Positions 27,254 through 35,966 are shown, counted from the stretch's first letter. The stretch is 64,000 nucleotides of DNA from Candidatus Limnocylindrales bacterium (GCA_035571835.1 DATNBU010000045.1:62001-126000); one strand, 5' to 3'. Notes: generated by a model not told the origin, from the sequence alone. Made by a program: numbers and translations.

Positions 27254-28278
27254 GCGTCCTCCCTTCGCCGGCCTTGCTCGCGCGGTTCATCGGATAGCAA
27301 CCCGTAGCGTTCGATGTTGCGATCGGCCTGCTGCTGGATCAGGTCGAGGATGTCGCGGCGCGGGTGGTCGCCGAACAGATGCGCGAACCGGTGCTGCGGC
27401 CGCAGGTAGTCGTCGACGGGAAGCTTGCGGCGGATCTTCGAGACTGCCGTGACTTCGCCGTGTTCGGCTTCGAAGACCGGAAACAGCCCGGTTTCCTTCG
27501 CAAGCCGGGCCATCCGCACGGTGGCTTCCGAGCCATGGCCCCATCCAAGCGGACACGGCACGAGAATGTGGAGGTAGCGGGCGCCGCGGAATTCCATTGC
27601 GCGCCGCACCTTGGCTTCGAGGTCGTGAAGGTCGGCCACGGTGGCCGTCGCGACGTACGGGATGTCGTGCGCCATCGCGAGGCGCGGCAGGTTCTTGCCT
27701 TGTCCGAAGCGATTCCCCGCGCGGTCACCGATCGGCATCGTCGTGGCGGTGCGCGCCGCCGGCGGCGTCGCCGACGAGCGCTGCACGCCGGTGTTCATGT
27801 ACGCTTCGTTGTCGTAGCAGATGTAGAGAACGTCGTCGTTGCGTTCGAACATTCCCGAAAGGCAGCCGAAGCCGATATCGGTGGTGCCGCCGTCGCCGCC
27901 TTGCGCGACGACGCGCACGTCCTCGCGACCCTTGACGCGCATGGCAGCAGCGACGCCGGTCGCGACCGCGGCCGCATTGCCGAACAGCGAATGGATCCAC
28001 GGAATCTGCCACGATGTTTCCGGATACGGCGTCGAGAAGACTTCGAGGCATCCGGTCGCGTTGACCGCGATCATCTGTCGCCGCGTCGCTTCCATCGCGG
28101 CATCGATTGCGTAGCGCGCGCCGAGCGCCTCGCCGCATCCCTGGCATGCGCGGTGCCCCGAATTCAGCGAGTTGGTGCGTCGCATGTTCGCCTGCACGCT
28201 GCGCTGGTCCTCCGGAAGCAGGCGATTGCCGACCGTGAACGTTCCGGTCTGGTAGAAGCGTACGGGCTGGTCGCTCAT
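27250..28278 (-). CDS. 2-oxoacid:ferredoxin oxidoreductase, beta (TPP-binding) subunit
   Basis: A 342-residue thiamine-diphosphate enzyme subunit. Seen: the cluster-binding RACQGCGEALGARYA and later ATGCLEVFSTPYPET, and the TPP/Mg2+ motif GGDGGTTDIGFG followed by YDNEAYMNTGVQRS. These match the beta subunit of pyruvate/2-ketoisovalerate:ferredoxin oxidoreductases, which decarboxylate 2-oxoacids to acyl-CoA. GGAG precedes the ATG. It lies 20 bp after the alpha gene and overlaps the flavoprotein gene by 4 bp. Whether pyruvate or another 2-oxoacid is the substrate is not decidable here. Confidence 0.93.
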   Translation of the reverse strand: MSDQPVRFYQTGTFTVGNRLLPEDQRSVQANMRRTNSLNSGHRACQGCGEALGARYAIDAAMEATRRQMIAVNATGCLEVFSTPYPETSWQIPWIHSLFGNAAAVATGVAAAMRVKGREDVRVVAQGGDGGTTDIGFGCLSGMFERNDDVLYICYDNEAYMNTGVQRSSATPPAARTATTMPIGDRAGNRFGQGKNLPRLAMAHDIPYVATATVADLHDLEAKVRRAMEFRGARYLHILVPCPLGWGHGSEATVRMARLAKETGLFPVFEAEHGEVTAVSKIRRKLPVDDYLRPQHRFAHLFGDHPRRDILDLIQQQADRNIERYGLLSDEPREQGRRREDA

Positions 28279-28298
28279 TTCCGTTCTCCACGCATGGC

Positions 28299-29552
28299 TC
28301 AGACGACCTTCGTGGCGGCGAGGCCGCGGCTTCGAAGCACGTTCTCGGGAATCGGGCCGGAGCGTCGCTGCCCGCGCTCCAAAGCAAGCACTTGTCCGAC
28401 GGAATCCTCGTCGAGATCAAGAAAGGTCGTCGAATCGAGGCGGCCGCTCGCGGCTTCGGTAAAGACCCGGCGAAGCGATTCGCGCGTGATCGCGCGGCCA
28501 CCGAGTCCCGCGATGACGGTCCGCAGGTCGTCGCTCGCGCCCGTCCAGGATGCAGCGACGTTGTTCGAAACGATGCCACCCATGCCGACCGCAAGGCTTT
28601 TCTCGAGCACGACGACGCGCTTCGCATGCGACAGTGCGGCGCGCATCGCAGCAGCCGGCCATGGCCGGAAACACGAGATGCCGACCACGCCGATCGAAAC
28701 CCCTGCGTCGCGCATTTCGTCGATGGTGTCCTTGATCGTTCCGAGCACCGAGCCCATCGCGACGACCACGAGCTCCGCGTCTTCGGTGCGATAGGAACGC
28801 ACGAGCCCGCCGCTCGTGCGGCCGAAGACGCTCTGGAACTCACTCGCCCACTGCGGGATCAATTCGAGCGCCTGCTTCTGTTTGACGTGCGCGAGGTAGC
28901 GCACCTCCATGAATGCTTCCGGTCCGACCATTGCTCCGATCGAAACCGGCTCGGCGGGATCGAGCACCTGCCGCGGCTGGTACGGCGGCAGCCACGCATC
29001 GACCTGCTCCTGCGCCGGCATGTCGATGCGCTCGACCGCGTGCGTGAGGATGAATCCGTCCATGCACACCATGACCGGCAGCGACAGCTCCTCGGCGAGG
29101 CGGAAAGCCTGGATGTGAAGATCGAGCGCTTCCTGGTTGTCTTCGGCGAACAGCTGGATCCAGCCGCAGTCGCGCTGGCTCAGCGCGTCGCTGTGATCGT
29201 TCCAGATGTTGATCGGTGCTCCGATCGCACGATTGGCGACCGTCATGACGATCGGCAGACCGAGGCCGGCTGCGTTGTATACGGCTTCGGCCATGAACAG
29301 CAGGCCCTGGCTGGCAGTCGCCGTGTAGGCCCGCGCGCCGCCGGCCGACGCGCCGATTGCGACCGACATCGCTGCGAATTCGGATTCGACGTTGATGAAC
29401 TCGCACGGCGCGAGCGTGCCGCTGTCGACCATTCGGCCGAGCCCCTCTACGATGTGGGTCTGCGGAGAGATCGGATACGCGCAGATCACCTCCGGCCGGC
29501 AAAGAGCGACAGCCTCGGCAACGGCAGCCGAGCCTTCAACCTGCTTGAGCAT
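28299..29552 (-). CDS. 2-oxoacid:ferredoxin oxidoreductase, alpha subunit
   Basis: A 417-residue alpha subunit. It begins MLKQVEGSAAVAEAV, with ICAYPISPQTHIVEGLG, the family's YPI(T/S)P motif binding TPP and substrate, then EFAAMSVAIGASAGGARAYTATASQGL. The start at 29552 overlaps the gamma gene by 17 bp, a common coupling in this operon type. It works with the beta and gamma subunits and the flavin-ferredoxin protein encoded beside it. Confidence 0.94.
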   Translation of the reverse strand: MLKQVEGSAAVAEAVALCRPEVICAYPISPQTHIVEGLGRMVDSGTLAPCEFINVESEFAAMSVAIGASAGGARAYTATASQGLLFMAEAVYNAAGLGLPIVMTVANRAIGAPINIWNDHSDALSQRDCGWIQLFAEDNQEALDLHIQAFRLAEELSLPVMVCMDGFILTHAVERIDMPAQEQVDAWLPPYQPRQVLDPAEPVSIGAMVGPEAFMEVRYLAHVKQKQALELIPQWASEFQSVFGRTSGGLVRSYRTEDAELVVVAMGSVLGTIKDTIDEMRDAGVSIGVVGISCFRPWPAAAMRAALSHAKRVVVLEKSLAVGMGGIVSNNVAASWTGASDDLRTVIAGLGGRAITRESLRRVFTEAASGRLDSTTFLDLDEDSVGQVLALERGQRRSGPIPENVLRSRGLAATKVV

Positions 29553-30117
29553 GCTCGTTCTCCCGATGCCGTGCTTCGACGAAATCGTAAGCGGCGGTGG
29601 CGGCGGCGACATTCGCGTCGGCGATGCGCGTGCCGAAACGTTCCCGGATTGCCGAGCAGACCGAGTCGAGCGCAATCCGTCTGGTCGCCGCCGCCAGCGC
29701 ACCGAGCAGCGCGGCGTTCGGCAGCGGCTTGCCGACATACGTGAGCGCAAGCTCGGTCGCCGGCACCGTGGCCACTGTTCGGCTTGCCGCGAAATCCTCG
29801 AGTCCGAGCTCGGCGACCGCGCGGGAAGTATTGATCAGCACGAAACCGTGCGGCGCGAGGCCGCCAAAGACATCCACCTGGTGCAGCAAGGTCGGATCCT
29901 GGATGACGACCGCGTCCGGCGAGAGGATGGGCTCGCGCAGGCGAATGGGTTTGTCGTCGAGCCGGCAAAACGCGACGACGGGCGCGCCGGTGCGCTCCGA
30001 ACCGAAGCTCGGAAACGCCTGCGAGTGCCGTCCCTCGCGAAAAGCGGCGACCGACAGCAGCTCGGCCGCGGTTACGACGCCCTGGCCTCCTCTGCCGTGA
30101 AAACGTACCTGGTACAT
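29536..30117 (-). CDS. 2-oxoacid:ferredoxin oxidoreductase, gamma subunit
   Basis: A 193-residue gamma subunit: the N-terminal RFHGRGGQGVVTAAELL motif, then AFPSFGSERTGAPVVAF, are diagnostic. It is the first oxidoreductase gene of the operon and starts 22 bp after the stop of the WS/DGAT-like gene, so all five genes may be one transcript. Gene order gamma-alpha-beta-flavoprotein is seen directly. Confidence 0.94.
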   Translation of the reverse strand: MYQVRFHGRGGQGVVTAAELLSVAAFREGRHSQAFPSFGSERTGAPVVAFCRLDDKPIRLREPILSPDAVVIQDPTLLHQVDVFGGLAPHGFVLINTSRAVAELGLEDFAASRTVATVPATELALTYVGKPLPNAALLGALAAATRRIALDSVCSAIRERFGTRIADANVAAATAAYDFVEARHRENEHAQAG

Positions 30118-30139
30118 CTGCGGTCTGCGCTACGGCGCG

Positions 30140-31657
30140 TCAGCTCCCGACGGCCGCGGCTTGCTCACCGGCGAATTCCCCGGCCGTCGCAGGCCACGCG
30201 GTTTCCACCGCTTCGTCGGATGAAACCGAACGCAGGCGCGCGCTTCGCGCCACCGGCAAACCCGCCAGCGTGCAGAGCTGATCGAACTCGCGCTGCAGGC
30301 ACTCGACCAGATCGTGCAGGTCCGGGACGACGTCGCGATCCGCACTGAAGCCCCAGCACAGCTTGCCGTCGTAGCTGAGCAGCGCGATCCCGACTCCCTG
30401 ATGACCGAACAGCGGCACCAGCGGATAGCTCTGGACCATCTGCGAACCGAGCAGGTAGAGCGGCAGCTGCGGACCGGGGACGTTGGTGACGACGATGTTG
30501 TACGCGCGCGAGCTCTCGATCATCGACGCGAACGTCGCGAGCATCGGCGGGTACACTTCGTCGGCGATGGTTTCGAGCACTTCGGTGCCACGCACCGGTG
30601 CGCCGTCCTTGTGGCTGCGCGTGAAGTCGCGAATGCGTTGCAGGCGCTTGCGCCTGTCGGGCTCGCCGACCGGCAGGTCGGTCACCATCGCCGATACGAA
30701 GTTTCCTCCGGCCGCGCCGCGCTGCGAACGTTGCAGGCCGACGGGGCAGAACGCGCGGAACACGAAGCCGGGATCCAGATCGATGCTGACATCGCGATTC
30801 GTGAGATAGTTGCGCAGACCGCCGCTGACGACGGCAAGAACCACGTCGTTGACCGTCCCCCCGAGACGATTCTTGACGGCTTTGACGGTGTCGAGGTCGA
30901 ACGTCAGCCAGTCGAAGCGACGATGACTTCCGATCGCACGATTGAGCCGCGTCTCCGAGCCCGGCTGCAGCGCTGCCGTCGTCGTCTCGATGAGCGCCGA
31001 AGCGAGGTCGCTCACGTTGCTCCATGCGCCGGCAGGATCGGTGACCAGCGATCGTGCGATGCGCAACGGCAGCATCATCCGCCGGATCGCAGCGTCGCGC
31101 ATCAGGCGTGAGCGCGACGGAGTCGGGCGCGGCCGCCAGCGGTGCGGCTCGCCGAAAGGCGTGTCGGGACCGGGCTCGAGCAGCACGGCCATCAGGTCGG
31201 CGCCGGCGAGTCCGTCGATCATGCAGTGATGGGTCTTGGCGATCAGCGCGAAGCGGTCGTTCTCGAGTCCCTCGATGACCCACATTTCCCAGAGCGGCTT
31301 GCCGCGGTCGAGCTGCTGCGAGTTGATCCATCCCGCCAGGCGCTTGAGCTCACGATCACAGCCCGGGCGCGGGATGCTGAGGTGGCGAACGTGATAGCGG
31401 ATGTCGAACTGCGCGTCGTCGACCCAGACCGGATGGCCTTCGATCGGGATGTGGGCGATGTGCTGCCGGTATCGCGGGATCAGGTGAAGGCGCGATTCGA
31501 CGTAAGCGCGCACGCGCTCGATGTCGATTCCGCCGTCGGCCGCCCGCAGCGGCCCGACGTCGAAGACGCACGTCGCTCCGACGTGCATGTGGGTGTTGCG
31601 ATCCTCGATGTCCAGGAACGATCGATCGAGCGCGGACAGGCGCGAATAGCTGGCCAT
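30140..31657 (-). CDS. WS/DGAT-type O-acyltransferase (wax ester synthase/diacylglycerol acyltransferase)
   Basis: A 505-residue acyltransferase with RLSALDRSFLDIE at the N-terminus and the catalytic HHCMIDGLAGADLM (HHxxxDG) near residue 139. PLWEMWVIEGLE comes before it and NIVVTNVPGPQLPLYLLG late in the protein, the order and length of the WES/DGAT family. These enzymes esterify fatty acyl-CoA to alcohols or diacylglycerol for storage lipids. TGGAGGAAAACCC before the ATG supports the start. Confidence 0.93.
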   Translation of the reverse strand: MASYSRLSALDRSFLDIEDRNTHMHVGATCVFDVGPLRAADGGIDIERVRAYVESRLHLIPRYRQHIAHIPIEGHPVWVDDAQFDIRYHVRHLSIPRPGCDRELKRLAGWINSQQLDRGKPLWEMWVIEGLENDRFALIAKTHHCMIDGLAGADLMAVLLEPGPDTPFGEPHRWRPRPTPSRSRLMRDAAIRRMMLPLRIARSLVTDPAGAWSNVSDLASALIETTTAALQPGSETRLNRAIGSHRRFDWLTFDLDTVKAVKNRLGGTVNDVVLAVVSGGLRNYLTNRDVSIDLDPGFVFRAFCPVGLQRSQRGAAGGNFVSAMVTDLPVGEPDRRKRLQRIRDFTRSHKDGAPVRGTEVLETIADEVYPPMLATFASMIESSRAYNIVVTNVPGPQLPLYLLGSQMVQSYPLVPLFGHQGVGIALLSYDGKLCWGFSADRDVVPDLHDLVECLQREFDQLCTLAGLPVARSARLRSVSSDEAVETAWPATAGEFAGEQAAAVGS

Positions 31658-31979
31658 GGGTTTTCCTCCACCTTCTGATTCAGCGCTCTGCCGGCCGCTG
31701 GGTGACCGGAGGCCCGGCAGAACTGGTCAGTGCAAGCCTGGTCGGTGGTGGAAAGAGCAGTAAACATGCCACGCGGCGGATGGCGTCAGGACATCGGAAT
31801 TCGCCGGCGCGACCGCCTGGAAATTCCCAGATCCGCAAAGCCGCCTCGGGACATCTTCAGAATGGAGAAATACGGGACGCGGAGCGCCGAGGCGTGCCCG
31901 CCCTTATGACGCCGGCACCGGCGGCCGGGAGTACCGGGCGCGAGCCGGCCTGCACGCGCAGGCCGGCTCGCCGCGTCAG
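31658..31979. other. Intergenic region, no gene seen
   Basis: This gap between two minus-strand genes holds the upstream region of the acyltransferase gene and, at its left end, the hairpin at 31941-31970. No other structure or coding potential is visible. Confidence 0.6.
31941..31970 (-). terminator. Perfect 13-bp stem-loop after the Thr-tailed secreted gene
   Basis: CGAGCCGGCCTGC pairs perfectly with GCAGGCCGGCTCG around a 4-nt loop, 9 bp past the stop at 31980. There is no T-run, so it is either a mRNA-stabilising hairpin or a Rho-assisted terminator. Confidence 0.6.
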
Positions 31980-33116
31980 CTACGGCACGGTTGTGGTCGT
32001 AGTCGTGGTGGTCACGTCGATGTCGGCCGGCGGACACGGATAGCCGGGGAACTGGAAGCACATCAGCTCGTCCACGATCGCATCGGCGGTGGTATCCACG
32101 CACGCCGTCAGCTGATCCATCGTCGTGACGGCAGCGCCCGGGCACGTATCGCTTTCGGGACAGTTGTCCCACCACGTCAGTGTCTTGGGTCCGGGAGTAC
32201 ACGTCAGGTCGACGTCGCAGGTCTTGCCGAGCTGAACCGTGCACCCGACGGTCGCTTCGCACGTTGCCTGGTCGGCAGCGACCATGCACGAGTTACCCGT
32301 GCCGCAGCGGCAGCAGAAGCCCGCCGGGCCCGGCTGCGGAGTGCGGTTGCCGCCGCACTTCTTGTTGATCATCGCGACTTTCGAGGCTTCGATTTTATCG
32401 AGGAGAATCGCCGACGTCGGATACTGCGTGCACGTGCCCGCCAGGCAGGTTGTTTTCGTGCAGCCTTTGATGAGGCACGACTCGACGACCTTCTCGCGCT
32501 TCAGAAGATATTTGGTGGCGGCTTTGCCGAGCCCCTTCTGGCAGTCGTTCTCGCCGGTGTCGCCGAGATCATGCTGATCGGGCAGCGGGGTGGTGCAGTC
32601 GAGATCCGAACACACGGGAGACGTCTCGCCGAGATCGCCGCCGCAGACTTCGCTGGCATGCGACGCATAGACAATCGCGAGGAACTCCGAGAGCTCGGCG
32701 CCTTTCCAGCACTTCATGCATTCGGTGAACTGGTCGACGGTGGTCACGGGCAGCGCCGCGCACTCGCCCTCGCGTCCTTGCGTTGCCGCTTCATACGCAC
32801 AGTCCGACCGGTAACCGAGACCGGTGATCTGCGCGACGGACGTGCATGCCGCAGCGATCTTCGCCTTCGCAATGCCATTGGCTTTGACGATCGCCGCATT
32901 GGTGACGGCATCGGGACATGCATTGCCCGCGAGCGAAAGCTTGTTCTCGTTGTTGAGGCATTTCGAATGCGCCTTGAGGTAGGTTTTCTTGTACTTCGCC
33001 AGTGCTTTGACGATGGCGATCTGGCACGGATCTGTGACCTGTGCGGATGCTGCCAGCGGTGAAACCATCAGAGAGACGGCAATCGCGGTTGAGAGAATAT
33101 ATTTCGATACGGACAT
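31980..33116 (-). CDS. Secreted Cys-rich helical-repeat protein with Thr-run tail
   Basis: A 378-residue protein with a signal peptide (to about residue 26, SPLAASAQ). The start at 33116 follows AAGGAGGAGCTCTC, a near-perfect ribosome-binding site. Two related helical segments are visible: CQIAIVKALAKYKKTYLKAHSKC (about 32) and CQKGLGKAATKYLLKREKVVESC (about 193), each followed about 30 residues later by a Lys-rich segment ending in Cys (AKIAAAC; VAMINKKC). A Cys-dense region (FCCRCGTGNSCM) follows. The C-terminus is eight to nine Thr followed by VP, like a flexible wall- or surface-linked tail. No known enzyme motif is visible. Confidence 0.8.
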   Translation of the reverse strand: MSVSKYILSTAIAVSLMVSPLAASAQVTDPCQIAIVKALAKYKKTYLKAHSKCLNNENKLSLAGNACPDAVTNAAIVKANGIAKAKIAAACTSVAQITGLGYRSDCAYEAATQGREGECAALPVTTVDQFTECMKCWKGAELSEFLAIVYASHASEVCGGDLGETSPVCSDLDCTTPLPDQHDLGDTGENDCQKGLGKAATKYLLKREKVVESCLIKGCTKTTCLAGTCTQYPTSAILLDKIEASKVAMINKKCGGNRTPQPGPAGFCCRCGTGNSCMVAADQATCEATVGCTVQLGKTCDVDLTCTPGPKTLTWWDNCPESDTCPGAAVTTMDQLTACVDTTADAIVDELMCFQFPGYPCPPADIDVTTTTTTTTVP

Positions 33117-33332
33117 GAGAGCTCCTCCTTCCGGGAAAGAACGGCTGGCCGGTAAAGAACGGCCGGCGCGCTTCCCGGTTTCCTGCGCCAACTCGACGGT
33201 AGGGCCTCGGCTTGAAACGGGTCAAGGAGTGCGTCGGAGGTTTCGAACCGGATGGGGGCGTTTTGGAAATTCTGCGCCGGAAATCGTGAAGAGTTCAGCC
33301 TGGCCGTGGATCGCGGCCTAGTCGATCGCCGC

Positions 33333-33401
33333 CTATCCGCAACGGTCGATCGTGCACTCGTTCCTGCCGGCTCGCCGGCAGAGGTAGATGCGGGGAGGAA
33401 G
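33333..33401 (-). pseudogene. Orphan C-terminal tail fragment of a WGxHxG/NNCTIDxC protein
   Basis: The minus strand reads LPPRIYLCRRAGRNECTIDRCG and then a stop. This closely matches the last residues of the protein at 36603-38123 (SSVKLCRRARRNNCTIDFCR, stop) and, less closely, of that at 51377-53194 (CREATSNNCTIDSCP, stop). The DNA around both stops is also visibly similar. The fragment has no start or upstream domain and lies just downstream of, and out of frame with, the disintegrin-repeat gene. It looks like the last remnant of a deleted paralogue. Confidence 0.7.
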
Positions 33402-33416
33402 CACTGCTTCCTCCCC
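33392..33416 (-). terminator. Hairpin downstream of the disintegrin-repeat gene
   Basis: GGGGAGGAAGCA and TGCTTCCTCCCC form a perfect 12-nt inverted repeat around one base, about 12 bp past the stop at 33428. On the plus strand it is followed by GTATTTTC. It overlaps the orphan tail fragment. Confidence 0.65.
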
Positions 33417-33427
33417 GTATTTTCGAG

Positions 33428-35743
33428 CTACTTGACCGCCGCCTTGAACGACGTCAATCCGTTGGACGTTTCGGTGCCCGGCACGAACTCGCTGCTCCAG
33501 CAGGTACCGGCACTGTTGTGAAGCTGTACGACGACGCTCGGGTTCTGGTTGAAATAGATCGGATCGACCGGACCGGGCAGAGTCAGGTTCACGCCCGCGG
33601 CCGAGAACTTGACCTTGGTCTTGCCGCCATCTCCCGTCTTCAGCGATATCTTGGTGGCGCCGTCCGAACTGCCCGCCGGGTCCTTGTACGAGAACCCCTT
33701 CGGATCCTTGCTGGTCCACAGCGAAGCGGACGGATCGACGACGACCGATACGGCAAGCGACGGCACCGAGCTCGCCATGTCGTACACGCAGAGCGCATAT
33801 GTTGTCGCGTCGCGCGGATCGTCCAGCGTAGTCTGGCTGAAGAATACGCCCTTGCCCCATTGCCACGAGAGCTTGTCCTTTGCGGGATCGGCAGAGTCCG
33901 TGATTGAGATCTTGACCTTCGGAGCCAGCAGGCAGTCGAAGGGATCGGACGGGGCAACTTCGTTCACGCAGCCTGCGTCCGGGTCGCACGAATCCTTCGT
34001 GCACAGGTCGGTGTCGGCGCAGGCGTCGGAAATGTCGACACCGCAGACGCCGCCCTGGCAGACATCGTCGGTGCAGGCGTTGCCGTCGCTCGCGCACGGG
34101 CCGCCGTCGGGCTGAGTGACGTCGACCGGGCAATTCGTGGAAAGGCCGGTGCACGTCTCCGCGATATCGCAGGCTCCGACCGCGGGACGACACGGAGTGC
34201 CCACGGTTGCTGCGTTGTCCGCCGGACAGTTCGCAGACGCGCCGGAGCAGGTTTCGGCGGCATCGCAGATGTCTGCCTGACCGCGACAGATCGTCGAGGA
34301 ATCGAACGTATCGGCAGGACACGTCGTGCTGGCGCCCGTGCAGTTCTCAGCGACGTCGCAGATGCCTGCCGACGCGCGACAGGTGGTGGCCGACGACGCG
34401 GCGCTGTCGGCCGGACAGGCAAAGCTCGCGCCGGTGCATTTCTCGGCGGCATCGCAGATGCCTGTCGACGTGCGACAGGTAATCGTCGACGCCGCGGGGC
34501 TGTCGGCCGGGCAGGCCCCGCTGGTACCCGAGCAGCTCTCGGAGGCGTCGCAGAGGCCGGCGGACGGGCGGCAGATCGAGGCCGCCGTCAGGAACGTGTT
34601 GCCCGGACATGTCGCGCTTGCGCCGGTGCAGTTTTCAGAAGGATCGCAGACGCCGCTCGAGTTGCGGCAGAGCACGCTCGATGCGCTGAAGCCGTTGGCC
34701 GGACACGACGAGCTGGCGCCCGTGCATTTTTCCGCGGCGTCGCAGATGGCCGTTGAGCTGCGGCACGTGGTGGTGCTGGCCGCGAACGTGCAGGAAGAAG
34801 TGCAGCACGACGGCGCGGGCCCGTTGCCGGCGCCGAGGTCGCACGACTCGCCGGCCTGCACCACGCTGTCGCCGCAGGAAGTCAGGTTGTAGCCGATCAC
34901 GTCCACCTGACGGATATCGACCGCCGACAATGCGTTCAGCACGCCGCTGCTGCTGAACGCGTTGAACGCGTCGTTGGTGCCGCCGGCCCAGTCGAGGATG
35001 TCGCCACCGTTTCCGGGGTTGTTGTAGGTCTTCAGGTTCGTCGTGCCGCCGTTGATCGAGAAATACACGTTCAGATCGACGAAGTTCATGCTTCGTGTCG
35101 CGGCGGCCTTGTAGCGAAAGAGGTCCGCAGGGTCGTAGTCCGGGGAACCGTCCAGGGCTTGGCCGGAGATTGCGATGCGTCCCATGATTTCGGTGATTTC
35201 GTGAAACGCGACGCCGATGAAATCGATTTTGCCGGGCACGGCGCGGTTGAGAGGATCGTACGTGTAGGTGAAGCCGGCGCCGAACGTGAAAGTGCCGTCG
35301 TTGGTCGCGTCACTCGCAATCAGGCTGAGAGCCTTTGCCTGGGCTCGGCTGACAAAGAAATGTCCGCCACTCGTCGGGTCCGAGACTCCGAGGCTTGCGA
35401 TTGCGGCCGCATCGTCGGCGTCGCCCGGAGTCGCATCGCTGATCATCGTCGTTCGCATCGAAGCGTAGGTCAGTACTCCGAGAAGGCTGGTGCTGCTCTG
35501 CCCGAGCGTGCCCGTGCCGGGAACGGCCGCCATTGTGATGTTGATCTGGATCGGATCGCTGAAGGCCGCCGAGATCTGCGCCGCTGCATAGTCGAACGCG
35601 GCGTTGGCGGAAGTCACATCGGCCGGCGACAGGTTGGCGGCGACCGAAGCGTCGTTGGTCCTCACGATCGTGAGCGCCAAGGCGGACTGCGCACCAAGCA
35701 ACACGAGGCCGACGGAGGCGAGATGACAGATGATTTTTTTCAT
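33428..35743 (-). CDS. Secreted NF038122-type metalloprotease-like protein with disintegrin-like repeats and LCVYD domain
   Basis: A 771-residue mosaic with a signal peptide starting MKKIICHLASVG (start 35743; an ATG at 35752 adds three residues). Residues about 25-288 resemble NF038122-family metalloproteases: VAFHEITEIMGR (HExxE at 181), ADLFRYKA, YFSINGGTTNL, DIRQVDVIGYN. Residues 290-545 start CGDSVVQAGESCDLG and then hold seven units of the type CRxSxGxCDxAExCTGxSxxCPAD, strongly like disintegrin modules. A Cys repeat DGNACTDDVCQGGVC follows. Residues about 605-771 form the shared C-terminal module (AKDKLSWQWG, YALCVYD, VVVQLHNSAGTCWSSEF). It is probably exported and disulfide-rich. Substrate unknown. 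Confidence 0.85.
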   Translation of the reverse strand: MKKIICHLASVGLVLLGAQSALALTIVRTNDASVAANLSPADVTSANAAFDYAAAQISAAFSDPIQINITMAAVPGTGTLGQSSTSLLGVLTYASMRTTMISDATPGDADDAAAIASLGVSDPTSGGHFFVSRAQAKALSLIASDATNDGTFTFGAGFTYTYDPLNRAVPGKIDFIGVAFHEITEIMGRIAISGQALDGSPDYDPADLFRYKAAATRSMNFVDLNVYFSINGGTTNLKTYNNPGNGGDILDWAGGTNDAFNAFSSSGVLNALSAVDIRQVDVIGYNLTSCGDSVVQAGESCDLGAGNGPAPSCCTSSCTFAASTTTCRSSTAICDAAEKCTGASSSCPANGFSASSVLCRNSSGVCDPSENCTGASATCPGNTFLTAASICRPSAGLCDASESCSGTSGACPADSPAASTITCRTSTGICDAAEKCTGASFACPADSAASSATTCRASAGICDVAENCTGASTTCPADTFDSSTICRGQADICDAAETCSGASANCPADNAATVGTPCRPAVGACDIAETCTGLSTNCPVDVTQPDGGPCASDGNACTDDVCQGGVCGVDISDACADTDLCTKDSCDPDAGCVNEVAPSDPFDCLLAPKVKISITDSADPAKDKLSWQWGKGVFFSQTTLDDPRDATTYALCVYDMASSVPSLAVSVVVDPSASLWTSKDPKGFSYKDPAGSSDGATKISLKTGDGGKTKVKFSAAGVNLTLPGPVDPIYFNQNPSVVVQLHNSAGTCWSSEFVPGTETSNGLTSFKAAVK
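34109..34876 (-). repeat. Seven disintegrin-like Cys repeats (coding)
   Basis: Units of about 31-33 residues, each CR-x5-CD-x2-E-x-C-(T/S)-G-x-S-x2-CP, occupy residues about 327-545 of the protein; a CGxxVVxxGExCD lead-in precedes them at 290. At DNA level the repeats are visible as recurring ATCGCAGATGCCTG- and GTGCA-type blocks. Confidence 0.85.
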
Positions 35744-35966
35744 GGCTTCCATACCCCACGGAATTTCCGCAGGGATTGATTGATGCGCGTGTATGGGAAG
35801 TCCCCCCGGACGCAGGTTTCGTATGCCTCTGGCGTCGCACAGGCAAGGGTTCGCGCATTTTAGGAGGTGCGTTGGCCGAATGACCAGTGGCGAATTTCAC
35901 CTCCGGGCTGCCGCGTGTCGCCAGCAATTGTAGTTTCATCGGACTGAGCTACGGTCGGCAGTGCGG

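Noticed and set aside
34109..34876. Repeated DNA blocks considered as a CRISPR array
   Set aside because: Spacing varies little and is in frame; repeats encode a continuous Cys-rich protein and are too divergent at DNA level.
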